Source of the DNA: an uncultured Alistipes sp.
GTDB taxonomy: Bacteria > Bacteroidota > Bacteroidia > Bacteroidales > Rikenellaceae
Direction of reading: 5' to 3'
Length of the DNA stretch: 43,731 bases
Assembly (NCBI GenBank): GCA_910577475.1
Contig: CAJTLJ010000018.1
Coordinates: forward strand, 1-43,731
Each line of letters begins with the position of its first letter. Position 1 is the stretch's first letter. The notes beneath the pieces are model-generated. The model did not search any database, was not told the DNA's origin, and saw only the letters and a program-made list of their open reading frames with translations. Shown here piece after piece: positions 24,308-32,378 of this stretch. The translations under genes and the position numbers were made by a program.

Positions 24308-27300
24308 TTATTTTAGATATTTGTCCAATATTTCTTGTTTCTTTATCGTACACTCACACATCTTTTGCTTTAGTTTAGCAATCTCATCTTCCATAAGCAA
24401 TAATTGTCGGACTGTTTCATTCTGAATATCAATATCAGGTAACTTTATAGTAAGAGACTTCACTCTTTCTGTTGAAGCACGATTAGAACGAGAGAAACGC
24501 TCTGCCTCACCAGCTTTAAGGAGAGGATAAACCAAATATTTTGGATTAACAACGCTCTCATCTAATACTCTAATAACACCACAATGGTCGGTCGGATTAA
24601 AAGGTTTTTCTGCTTTTTGGAAACCTACCATCCAATCGCCATCAATACCCCATAGCACAGATGGTTTTGAAAAATCAGAAAGCACTGAGTGATTGGTCTT
24701 TCCAAATGGTTCGAATACATTGGCACTATAAACATCATACAAACCATCATTTACAATCTCAGATTTTAAAACACGGCGGCCAATTGATATATCGAATAAA
24801 TCGGTTTGACTAAGAATTGTAAGGTTATGAGCCTGAGATTGAGATTGGTGCATTAAATTCTCAATATCTTGTTCAATCTTTATCATACAAAATGTAGCAT
24901 TATTAGAATCTACGTCAACAGCATCAAATTCAGAAGTTAATTTATCAATAATATCATCTGGTACGTTTGGAATAGGCATTTGAGTATAGAAAAATTCAGG
25001 TACTCGTCGATGACCGCTTGCTCCAGTCATGTTTGTTGCTGCTATTTTTCTAACTTCTTCTCTGTTTAAATACTCAAATAGAAATTTTGAACGATTCCTT
25101 GAAGATGTTCTAAATACGTGATATTCTGTACTTCCAAGTCCTAAACCGTTTGTTAAGCCTTCTGCTAAACAGCATTTCCCATTTTCCATACATGGAGTGA
25201 TCTTCGCAATAAGGACATCATTCTCTCTGAAATTCGTATATCCACCAGAAGATAATTCTTGAAGACTTTTTTCTTCCATTTTATTAATTCTTCCAAATCC
25301 CAATGATGACATTTCAATAAACGAGACTTGGGTTAGTGGATCAATGCCTCTAAGCTCTTCTTTAGAAGGGTTGATAGCCGTACAGTATTTTTTTAGTGGA
25401 ATTATCTCATACTTACTTTCGACATTCATCTTCAGTGATGCCTTCAATTTTATAGATTTGTCAAATGCAGTCTGTTTAAACTCTATCAAATCATAGAGAT
25501 TACTTATTGAAAGAATCTCAGGCATATCATCAGGAATAGAGACTTCTTCTCCAAGATAATTGGATCTGATGATAGAATTTATTTTAGCCATATCATTATA
25601 ATCTTGAGGATTAAAAAGTGGTGTCTGAATACCTTTTATACCTTCAATTTGGTGTAGTGTGTCATCTTCTTCACCATTGCCTTCATCATCATCCAAATTT
25701 TGTTTTGCTACATTTAGATACTTAATGCCCTCATTTCCTTTGCTGTCGCTCCACTCATACCCGAGGAATCGTTTCATATTTGCTGTTCCTGATGGCGATT
25801 TCACTATAACCACAGGATTCGGAGTTGTCTTAGCCAAAATGAAATAGTAAACTTTTTCTTTTTCAATGGCAATGATGAACTGCAAGAAAGCCTTTGTTTC
25901 TTGCTTTTTCTTTTCTTCTTCGGGCAATCTTTTATAAGCTTGAGTTTTTTGACGACTGATAAATTTAGTTCTTATTTCCTTTGCTTGGTCACAAACGCCT
26001 TTCATGGCATTACGTTGATTGCCAAAGAATGATGTATGATAGGCTTGTATAGTTTCATGTTCCAAGAATTTATCAGTCATACTTCCAGCCAAGAAAGCAC
26101 GATAGTCCTCCCATTCAAATCCACAATAATCACAATATGCTCTTAGTATGTCTATGTCATCATAAATTTCATTGGATTCACAGTTCTCATAATTACAGAA
26201 CCAACAATCCACTCTGTTTTTATAATGCTCAGCATCAGGAGTATTAGTTTCTTTCCTTCGCAAAAACATCGTGATGGTATTAGTTCCTGTCTTACCAAAT
26301 GTACCACTACCAAATTCAACCAATGCCACTATGTCGAATTGCTGAAGAATGATTTCACGAGCTTTTGCGTATATGCCACCCTTATTCAAAACAGAAACAG
26401 GCAAAATAATACCAGCCACACCACCGGCTTTCAACAATTGGGCAGCACGTTCGATAAAGAATATCTCTATTGCATTGTTTTTGGCTATATTGAGGTTATC
26501 GTTGAAAAGCGAATATTGCTTTCGTTGTGTTTCTGTTAATGTCTCTAAGAAGCCTTTGACAGAATAAGGTGGGTTGGCAATCAACACATCGTATGTCCCT
26601 CCTTTCACATTGTCATTTGGAATAAGTGCATCTGAATAGATTATCTTTGTTTCATCATGACCATACATAAAAGCAGATACTTTTGACACCTTTGATAGGC
26701 GATACTCTTTTTCTATGCCAGTAATGTGAGCATAAAACTCATTCAGTGGTATAGAAGGACGATATTTTTCTACATAATCTTTTATTTGTACAGCATACTC
26801 TGTCAAGAAATGACCAGCACCACAAGCATAATCAATAGCAGACGGTATATCTTCGCAGTTCTTTATAATCTGTTCTAAGGGCAAAGAAGAAACGAGAAAA
26901 CGCACTATTGGCATAGGAGTAAAGAACTGGCCCTCACTCTGCTTGACACCTTTATTCAAGAAGCCTTCAAATAAATCACCCAACAACTGGTTCTGGTCTG
27001 AATCCTTCAGTTTAATGTCTTGCAGCATCTTGACTACTTTGAGCAAAATAGCTGCATTTTGTTCGAAAAGTTTCTTGTTGTGCACACTGATAAATGAAAA
27101 ATCATTATCAGAGAAGAACTTTAAAGCACGAAAGTATCCAATAATGGTTTTCTTGGTTGCATCAGGATCATTCTTGAATCTACGGAATGCCTTTTCTATT
27201 TCACTGTTTTCAATATAAGTTACGTCTTCATTCAGAAAACGCTTCATGCCATCACGATAAAGTTTTTGCAATCTATCTTGCAGTCGATAATAGTCATCGT

Positions 27301-28219
27301 ATGCAGCTCCTTTCCAATAAAAGCTCAAATCATCGGGGTTGTTAGTTTCGTCAACAACTTTAGCTAGGAAAAGATTCACTAATTTGTCAAAGGCATTTTC
27401 ATGTCCTCCCACATTATGTTGACGTAATATCAAAGCGAATTCATTGTATTTCTTCTGGATGGCATCGTTATCTACAGATTTCAAGTCTCTGATTGTATAT
27501 TTACTTTTTCCAATTCTGTACGGCTCTATATCCTCTTCAAACAGTCCTCGCGTAGAATAATCATCATGATAGGTTTCATGCCATACATTATAAAGTTGCT
27601 TGTTGTTTGTCGCATCTTTGTAGCTCCTATCGGAATCCTCATTCGTAAGTTTCTCTTCGTTATCCTGGACGTTAATAAGATGATAGTTCTGTTCTATCTT
27701 TCCGTCTAAAATATCAGCAGTGTAAAGACAAAGAAATTTTGTCGCACGTTCTTGTTGATAATAGCTGAATAATTGAGCACCATCTTCTTTTGTGTCGTTC
27801 CATGCTCCATCAAACTCTCGTCCCCACGTCTTACATTCTATTATTAACAGAGATTCCTTGTCTTCGTTAGATCCATCGAATCCTCCATTTTTAAACGTTC
27901 TTACCCAAACGTCTGCATAACCACCTTTTGCACTATGCCCTAGTTTCCACGTAGGCTCCAATTCTATATGGCAAGGACTATAACCTTTCCATAAAAGGCG
28001 GTCTACACAATGCAACACAACAAGATTCTCTGGTTCTAAGAGATTACAAGTTGTTTCACGGCCAACAGTAATTCCACATTCTCTGTAATAAACGTGCCCA
28101 TCACCACTAATATCTACCTTTAATGGCTCACTTACATTCATGTATCTCTTAGAGTAAACGTTATTATCTTGTTCAAACTCCAGTAATGAAAGAAGTTCTT
28201 TGATATTACTTTTGTCCAT
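24308..28219 (-). CDS. Single-chain restriction-modification-specificity enzyme (type IIG, type I-like)
   Basis: 1303-aa fusion of nuclease, N6-adenine methyltransferase and type I-style specificity domains. N-terminal PD-(D/E)XK nuclease: D103 in GGYADVWV, E128 and K130 in LLIIECK, Q149 in GAQLFSYY. A helical connector (about 240-420) resembles HsdM N-terminal regions. Methyltransferase: QFFTP (431-435), SAM motif DYACGAGHF (463-471), catalytic NPPY (549-552). Two target-recognition domains follow: about 935-1125 (VSFIEMSSLGFGR, DVLIAKITPCMENGKC) and about 1135-1303 (GLYDVYSANVFEPFGKTNH, VLWGIDGDW), each ending in a helical spacer. It should methylate and cut DNA at a bipartite site; the site is not predictable. 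The HTH gene ends 6 bases upstream, suggesting controlled expression. Confidence 0.9.
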   Translation of the reverse strand: MDKSNIKELLSLLEFEQDNNVYSKRYMNVSEPLKVDISGDGHVYYRECGITVGRETTCNLLEPENLVVLHCVDRLLWKGYSPCHIELEPTWKLGHSAKGGYADVWVRTFKNGGFDGSNEDKESLLIIECKTWGREFDGAWNDTKEDGAQLFSYYQQERATKFLCLYTADILDGKIEQNYHLINVQDNEEKLTNEDSDRSYKDATNNKQLYNVWHETYHDDYSTRGLFEEDIEPYRIGKSKYTIRDLKSVDNDAIQKKYNEFALILRQHNVGGHENAFDKLVNLFLAKVVDETNNPDDLSFYWKGAAYDDYYRLQDRLQKLYRDGMKRFLNEDVTYIENSEIEKAFRRFKNDPDATKKTIIGYFRALKFFSDNDFSFISVHNKKLFEQNAAILLKVVKMLQDIKLKDSDQNQLLGDLFEGFLNKGVKQSEGQFFTPMPIVRFLVSSLPLEQIIKNCEDIPSAIDYACGAGHFLTEYAVQIKDYVEKYRPSIPLNEFYAHITGIEKEYRLSKVSKVSAFMYGHDETKIIYSDALIPNDNVKGGTYDVLIANPPYSVKGFLETLTETQRKQYSLFNDNLNIAKNNAIEIFFIERAAQLLKAGGVAGIILPVSVLNKGGIYAKAREIILQQFDIVALVEFGSGTFGKTGTNTITMFLRRKETNTPDAEHYKNRVDCWFCNYENCESNEIYDDIDILRAYCDYCGFEWEDYRAFLAGSMTDKFLEHETIQAYHTSFFGNQRNAMKGVCDQAKEIRTKFISRQKTQAYKRLPEEEKKKQETKAFLQFIIAIEKEKVYYFILAKTTPNPVVIVKSPSGTANMKRFLGYEWSDSKGNEGIKYLNVAKQNLDDDEGNGEEDDTLHQIEGIKGIQTPLFNPQDYNDMAKINSIIRSNYLGEEVSIPDDMPEILSISNLYDLIEFKQTAFDKSIKLKASLKMNVESKYEIIPLKKYCTAINPSKEELRGIDPLTQVSFIEMSSLGFGRINKMEEKSLQELSSGGYTNFRENDVLIAKITPCMENGKCCLAEGLTNGLGLGSTEYHVFRTSSRNRSKFLFEYLNREEVRKIAATNMTGASGHRRVPEFFYTQMPIPNVPDDIIDKLTSEFDAVDVDSNNATFCMIKIEQDIENLMHQSQSQAHNLTILSQTDLFDISIGRRVLKSEIVNDGLYDVYSANVFEPFGKTNHSVLSDFSKPSVLWGIDGDWMVGFQKAEKPFNPTDHCGVIRVLDESVVNPKYLVYPLLKAGEAERFSRSNRASTERVKSLTIKLPDIDIQNETVRQLLLMEDEIAKLKQKMCECTIKKQEILDKYLK

Positions 28220-28225
28220 GTCATT

Positions 28226-28426
28226 TTATTTTAAAGAGACTAACAAATTCTGCACATCAACCTCCAATAAGGTTGCAATTTTCACCAATGTAGCCAAATC
28301 CGGTTGGGCCACATTTGAACACCATTTAGACACAGTTGACGGATTTTTCCCTAATTGTTCTGCCAACCATTTGCCTGTACGTTTCTTTTCTACAAGCACT
28401 ATTTTAAGACGATTTATATCTTCCAT
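28226..28426 (-). CDS. Small XRE-type HTH regulator (controller-like)
   Basis: 66-aa helix-turn-helix protein of the Cro/C1/XRE type. The HTH runs from about residue 18 to 55 (WLAEQLGKNPSTVSKWCSN, then PDLATLVKIATLLEVDVQNLL). Size and position, first in the operon and 6 bases before the restriction-modification gene, fit a controller protein delaying nuclease expression until methylation is established. That is inferred; I found no clear C-box operator. ATG at 28426 was chosen over a TTG three codons upstream. Confidence 0.85.
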   Translation of the reverse strand: MEDINRLKIVLVEKKRTGKWLAEQLGKNPSTVSKWCSNVAQPDLATLVKIATLLEVDVQNLLVSLK

Positions 28427-28451
28427 TATAATCAATCTATTGAATTTAACG

Positions 28452-28479
28452 CAAAGGTATTTGTTTTATTGAGAACAAA
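28452..28479 (-). promoter_or_regulatory. Promoter of the island defence operon
   Basis: On the minus strand TACCTTTG (28452-28459) fits TAnnTTTG, with TTTG (28476-28479) 16 bases upstream, shorter than the usual 19. It predicts a leader of about 20 nt before the HTH gene and would drive all five genes. Confidence 0.6.
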
Positions 28480-28515
28480 AGAATATTTGCTCAAGAAAAG
28501 TTTTCAACTTACTAA

Positions 28516-28836
28516 TTCTTCCGACTTCGGAGGAAGAAGTTCGCGGAATGCGGCAGGTTTTCGGGAGTAACCCGAAAGGTTTTGAGTTACTCAAAACATA
28601 CCTTGCTGTGTTTGGAAGAACACAAGTCCAAATTTTCAACTTGTGGTTTGTGAATGGTGGGACTGCCATAGCATAGGCAAACAATATGGCAGTTTGTCAA
28701 ATTTGCAGGCAATAAGGCTGTATAGCCCGCATGTGTGCCTACCGTATAGCCGGCAGGTCAGCAAGCCGACCGGTCTGTGGTAAATATAGAATTGCTGTTT
28801 CTTTGAGGGAGGGATTCTTCCTCCTAAAAAAGAAAC
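28516..28836. other. Hairpin-rich non-coding zone of the island
   Basis: No plausible gene lies here. Hairpins follow each other: TTCTTCC/GGAAGAA (28516-28538), TTCGGG/CCCGAA (28560-28576) and a perfect GTTTTGAG-TTA-CTCAAAAC (28579-28597). Next come an ACTGCCATA/TATGGCAGT pair near 28660-28695 and the palindrome-like GGCTGTATAGCC, then a stem GTTTCTTT...AAAGAAAC (28797-28836). Density of structure between the HTH gene and the integrase side suggests a cis-acting region (oriT, excision accessory sites or an RNA). No sequence identity to a known oriT could be tested. Confidence 0.5.
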
Positions 28837-28882
28837 GGATAGCAAAGCTGTCAATGCTCTACTATCCGTCTGAATTTCCTGT

Positions 28883-29078
28883 TTCCCATCGGTCGGTCAT
28901 CTCCTCTATGGGTACTTTATATGTGCGGACTTGAAAGATGCAAGTTTTTTCGGATCAATACTCTCGAAGAATGAGAGGAAGATTGTTCCGAAAACGGTTT
29001 GCCGCTTGAACTTGCAGGTTTCATAAACGGTTCGCACATTTCTTTGTACCCATAGAGGAGATGACCGACCGATGGGAA
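28883..29078. repeat. 196-bp element bounded by a perfect 33-bp inverted repeat
   Basis: The 33 bases at 28883-28915 (TTCCCATCGGTCGG... to ...ATGGGTAC) are an exact reverse complement of 29046-29078. The interior is also partly self-complementary: TGTGCG near both arms, TTTTCGGA/TCCGAAAA and CTCTCGAAGAATGAGAG in the centre. The whole could fold into one long hairpin. It contains no gene. Possibilities are a MITE-like insertion, a cis-acting mobility site or a structured RNA. I see no obvious target-site duplication. Confidence 0.75.
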
Positions 29079-29108
29079 TTGACAAAAAGGTACGTATGAA
29101 TGATATCC

Positions 29109-29507
29109 TCAATTTAAGCCATACTTACTTTTATTCATACATTCGTGCGTGCGCACATTCAAAAACAGAATTTGGCTTCTTAAATTGGTTGTGAGTTTGT
29201 TCATTACACACTCTCTTACCTTGTATGCTCCCAATGTATTCAATCGAAAGGATAGAGCAATAATCATCGGGAGTGCATAAACATCTATGCTTATTCCATT
29301 GTATAATTTGATACACCTTTGTACCTCACATTCATCAAGGATTCTGTTTTTGTATATGGCTTTGATATTGGCCTTCAAAGTCGGATACATGATGCCGAAT
29401 AGTTCTACCAGTTCGTTTGTACTCATCCAAATGTCATTGTTCGTTGTGCTCGGGAAATGGATTCTTCCGTATTCATCCATTGTTATTATATTTCTTTCTT
29501 GTTTCAT
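29109..29507 (-). CDS. ICE-associated small protein, RhuM/HTH-like, unknown function
   Basis: 132-aa protein resembling small proteins often found beside integrases in Bacteroidetes mobile elements. Segments IWMSTNELVELFGIMYPTLKANIKAIYKNRIL and EVQRCIKLYNGISIDVYALPMIIALSFRL look like a winged-helix or RhuM-type N-terminal domain. It probably acts in DNA binding or regulation of the element; I cannot assign a precise role. It ends 22 bases before the integrase start-side boundary is reached on the other side (integrase is upstream at 29530-30765, same strand). Its final residues (ECMNKSKYGLN) look degenerate, so it may be slightly truncated. Confidence 0.65.
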   Translation of the reverse strand: MKQERNIITMDEYGRIHFPSTTNNDIWMSTNELVELFGIMYPTLKANIKAIYKNRILDECEVQRCIKLYNGISIDVYALPMIIALSFRLNTLGAYKVRECVMNKLTTNLRSQILFLNVRTHECMNKSKYGLN

Positions 29508-29529
29508 CGTTTCTTGGTTTTAGAGGTTG

Positions 29530-30765
29530 TTAAATGGCTTTACAAATAAAACTCTCCATCGATTCGATCTGCTTGGATAGGTTCTCGATGTCGGTACTTA
29601 CTTTCTCGGCTGTAATCTTTGCATAGATTTGAGTGCTGCGTATGCTTGTGTGTCCCATTAACTTGGACAGTGTTTCAATGGGTACTCCATTGGATAAGCA
29701 AATGGTTGTTGCATAGCTGTGTCTGCTTTGATGCCAGCAAACATTCTTGTTGATTCCGCATAATTTGGCTACAGCTTTAATTCCATGTCGGCAATTGGCA
29801 TAACAGGGTACAGGTAACAATTTATTGCCTTCCGCCAGACCTTGATACTTCTCGATGATATGTTTGGCAGTGTCGAGCAATCGGATATTGGTTTCCGTTC
29901 CCGTCTTTTGTCGATTGGTCTTAATCCATAAATGCCCATCGAATGATGTTTGTAAATTGTCGGTTGTGAGATTATACATATCCCTCCAACTCAATCCGCT
30001 GAAACAACAGAAAATGAAAAGGTCTCTAATCAGTTCGTAACTTTTCTTCTTGAATGTTCCGTTGATAAGCATCGTGATTTCTTCTTTGGTTAAGAATCCT
30101 CTTTTGGTTTCTTCCTTTGTAATACGATAAGCATAAAACGGGTCGCGTTGTAACCAACCGTTGTTGATGGCTGTATATATAATACTGCGGAACGGCATCA
30201 TATACGACCATACGGTATTGGTGCAATGATTCTTCTCAGTACGGAGGAACAACTCGAAGTCGGTGATGAATGCCGGGGACAGCTCACGCAAGGCAATATC
30301 GCTTACCTTGTAGCGATGCTTGATGAATTCTTCCAAATGGTTGTAAACGGTGCAATACTTCCAATAACTGCGTTGGCTTTTCATCTTGCCCACTTGTCTG
30401 GCGTAATCTTCATTGTGCTGTCGAAATACAGCAAGCAGGGTTTTATGGTTTTGTCCCATACCCAAGAAAGCATTTCTGACCTTCTCTGCCGACACATAAC
30501 CATCTCTGTCCATAATCTCCTGATAAGCCTTGTTGATGCCTATTCTGATTTTATCCAACATTCTGTTGGTTTCTTGTGTAACAATGCTTTTTCCCGACAT
30601 TCTGCCGAGATTGACATTCCACAACTTTTCCTCTACATCCAGTTTGCAACTGAATTGGGAAATCTTGCCGTTTACGGTGATGCGGCACATCACAGGCACA
30701 AGCCCGTTCTTTTTCGGGGCATTGCGTTTGAGATAGAATAATACTCTGAAAGTGCTTCTGCTCAT
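29530..30765 (-). CDS. Tyrosine site-specific recombinase (IntDOT-like integrase)
   Basis: 411-aa tyrosine recombinase of the Bacteroidetes conjugative-transposon type. An N-terminal arm-binding domain (about 1-90, FYLKRNAPKKNGLVPVMCRI) and SAM-like core-binding domain (about 105-205) precede the catalytic domain. The catalytic set is complete: R261 (GLSWRD), K287, H345 and R348 (HQSRHSYATT), H372 (LMGHTS) and nucleophile Y381 (STQIYAKI). It should integrate and excise the island. It lies nearest the right end, as usual, reading away from the putative attachment site. Codon and base usage match the island rather than the host. Confidence 0.93.
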   Translation of the reverse strand: MSRSTFRVLFYLKRNAPKKNGLVPVMCRITVNGKISQFSCKLDVEEKLWNVNLGRMSGKSIVTQETNRMLDKIRIGINKAYQEIMDRDGYVSAEKVRNAFLGMGQNHKTLLAVFRQHNEDYARQVGKMKSQRSYWKYCTVYNHLEEFIKHRYKVSDIALRELSPAFITDFELFLRTEKNHCTNTVWSYMMPFRSIIYTAINNGWLQRDPFYAYRITKEETKRGFLTKEEITMLINGTFKKKSYELIRDLFIFCCFSGLSWRDMYNLTTDNLQTSFDGHLWIKTNRQKTGTETNIRLLDTAKHIIEKYQGLAEGNKLLPVPCYANCRHGIKAVAKLCGINKNVCWHQSRHSYATTICLSNGVPIETLSKLMGHTSIRSTQIYAKITAEKVSTDIENLSKQIESMESFICKAI

Positions 30766-31117
30766 AACTCTACTTTTTTGTTTGCGAAATTATTACTTGT
30801 AGAGTTGAGTGACGGTAAGCAAAACACAGTGTATCGGTGCAAAAGAATCAGCCGAAGCGAAACAGGAACGAAGATATGAGAAACTTCCCTATATTTGCAT
30901 CCTAAATCGTCATACAGATATTGTTTTTCAATCTGTTAAGGCAATCGAATAAACCTATTGAAATCAAGAATTAAAGTAACGGTATAGTAACGAAACTTTG
31001 TCTTTCCCTGGCTTTTCATTGGCATTTGATGGCACTGCAACATCTTGGCAAATACTGTTAAATCGCTAACAGACAACATTCTTTCCCCGTTTCGCGCTCA
31101 CTTTCGTTTCTTTGTTG
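30766..31117. other. Intergenic attachment-side region of the island
   Basis: About 350 bases of A/T-rich DNA without a credible gene, between the integrase start and the lipoprotein operon. It holds a small inverted repeat CTGTTA/TAACAG (31055-31072), a TATATTTG box (30890-30897) and CTTTGTCT, also seen at the left end. Integrase arm-type and core sites are expected here, but I cannot map them. Confidence 0.45.
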
Positions 31118-31126
31118 TATCTTTGT
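31118..31126 (+). repeat. Candidate attR (TATCTTTGT) and promoter box of the lipoprotein operon
   Basis: Second copy of the 9-base repeat. It is also a TAnnTTTG -7 box, 41 bases before the lipoprotein ATG, so it probably serves as that operon's promoter. Integration here would leave the host leader intact but replace everything upstream of the -7 box with island DNA. Confidence 0.45.
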
Positions 31127-31166
31127 AACAAAACCTTTATACATTTTAACTCAAATTCGACAAATT

Positions 31167-32357
31167 ATGCGTTTTTTAACCGAATTCGCCGCATTGTCCC
31201 TGCTGCTCGCCGTAACGACGGGCTGCAAAAATGACACCGTGACGATTCCCGTCGTCATTCAGGACGAAGGCGAGCCCGACTTTCCCTTCGACGAGCCGCA
31301 GCCCGAAGCGATTCTCTTCACGAATGCCGAGCTGATCTATCGCGGTGATGACGGCGGCACCGGAGTTTCGGACCTCTGGCAGCTGTCGCTTTGGACCGAC
31401 ATGCCGGTCGACGAGGTGGGCAACCCTGTCGGCCCCGGCAAACTGATCCGCGTGAGCCTCAACGCCCCGCTGCTGGCCGGGGATGCGGAGCTCGTCCTCC
31501 CCGACGGAATCTATTCCGAACCCGAAAACTACTGGAGCTTCAGCCCCTTCACCTTCAACGAGGGCGAGATGCAGTCCATACCGCTGCCTACGGGAACGGT
31601 CGAGATGCCCGCTTATTCCTTCTTCGGCGAACTGGCCGAGGGGCAGACCGACTACACTCCCGATCTGCTGCGCGAGGGCTATTGTCAGGTGGAGCTCGAC
31701 GAGGACGGCACCTACACCGTTTCGGGCATCCTGGTGGGGCACCGGTTCCTCAAGCGGGTATTCTCCTATAAGGGCGTTCTGGAGGCTATCGACCGCCGCG
31801 AAAATCCCGAGACCGGCAACAGCACCCTGACATCGGATCTGGAGATCGGCAAGCTGACGCAGGCCCGCCTGAAGGATACGGGCAACCCCTACTTCCTGCC
31901 GGCCGACGACGGATCGGGCAAACCCAACGCCACCTCCTACCGGGCCTTCCGGCTGCTGCTGGCCGAAAGCGGCATCGTGATCGACGACCTCGACCATGCC
32001 GACTCGGGCAAAACCCTTCAGATGGAGATCTTCGTTCCCTACGAGACCGATGTGCGGGAGGGTCTTCCGGCCGGAACCTACCGGATCGTCCCCCGCATCG
32101 AGGGCGGCGTGGACCGGGCGGACATCGTTCCCGGCAACATCCCCTCGGGCATCTACGACGGTGACTTCAAGGGGGCCTGGTACCGCCGCTACGCAGCCGA
32201 TTCGATCCAGGATTTCGCCGCCATCGAGGGCGGAACGCTGACGGTCGTGCGCACCGACGGCGGTCACCGCTTCGAGTTCGACTTCACGGACGGAGCCGAT
32301 AATCCCCACCGCATCCACGGCGTCTGCACGCTGGAGGGCGCGATTCCCGTATTGTAA
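31167..32357 (+). CDS. Hypothetical lipoprotein with two related domains
   Basis: 396-aa predicted lipoprotein: the signal peptide MRFLTEFAALSLLLAVTTGC gives a lipidated C20. Two halves (about 47-190 and 205-385) share a pattern of polar beta strands ending in a phrase like LVLPDGIY or GLPAGTYRIVP, with acidic linkers, resembling tandem surface beta domains. I do not recognise a named family. It is first of three lipoprotein genes on the plus strand (gaps of 21 and 12 bases), directly downstream of the island junction. A surface-exposed or adhesive role is plausible but unproven. Confidence 0.8.
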   Translation: MRFLTEFAALSLLLAVTTGCKNDTVTIPVVIQDEGEPDFPFDEPQPEAILFTNAELIYRGDDGGTGVSDLWQLSLWTDMPVDEVGNPVGPGKLIRVSLNAPLLAGDAELVLPDGIYSEPENYWSFSPFTFNEGEMQSIPLPTGTVEMPAYSFFGELAEGQTDYTPDLLREGYCQVELDEDGTYTVSGILVGHRFLKRVFSYKGVLEAIDRRENPETGNSTLTSDLEIGKLTQARLKDTGNPYFLPADDGSGKPNATSYRAFRLLLAESGIVIDDLDHADSGKTLQMEIFVPYETDVREGLPAGTYRIVPRIEGGVDRADIVPGNIPSGIYDGDFKGAWYRRYAADSIQDFAAIEGGTLTVVRTDGGHRFEFDFTDGADNPHRIHGVCTLEGAIPVL

Positions 32358-32378
32358 CACGAAAAAAACATTCAAGAG

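Larger units (their letters stand above)
20705..31126. mobile_element. Integrated genomic island carrying a restriction-modification defence cassette
   Basis: About 10.4 kb of AT-rich DNA lies inside GC-rich host sequence. It carries a tyrosine recombinase at the right end, a small ICE-type protein, a hairpin-rich non-coding zone and one five-gene leftward operon built around a fused restriction-modification enzyme. No relaxase, mobilisation or conjugation gene is present, so it would need helper functions to transfer. Both ends fall at the 9-base direct repeat TATCTTTGT (20705-20713 and 31118-31126), each also a promoter -7 box. If correct, removal of the island would restore a promoter directly upstream of the lipoprotein operon at 31167. 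Gene content makes an island certain; the exact ends are not. Confidence 0.8.

Noticed and set aside
24308..28219. Separate HsdR/HsdM/HsdS type I genes or a BREX PglX
   Set aside because: All functions sit in one uninterrupted chain with an N-terminal PD-(D/E)XK nuclease; there is no helicase/translocase and no BREX partner gene.
28883..29078. Retron msr-msd or CRISPR repeat
   Set aside because: No reverse transcriptase nearby, and only one inverted pair rather than regularly spaced direct repeats.
30990..31005. CTTTGTCT as the right attachment site
   Set aside because: It matches 8 bases at the left end (20707-20714), but joining the flanks there gives no sensible host promoter, whereas TATCTTTGT does. 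Kept only as an alternative.
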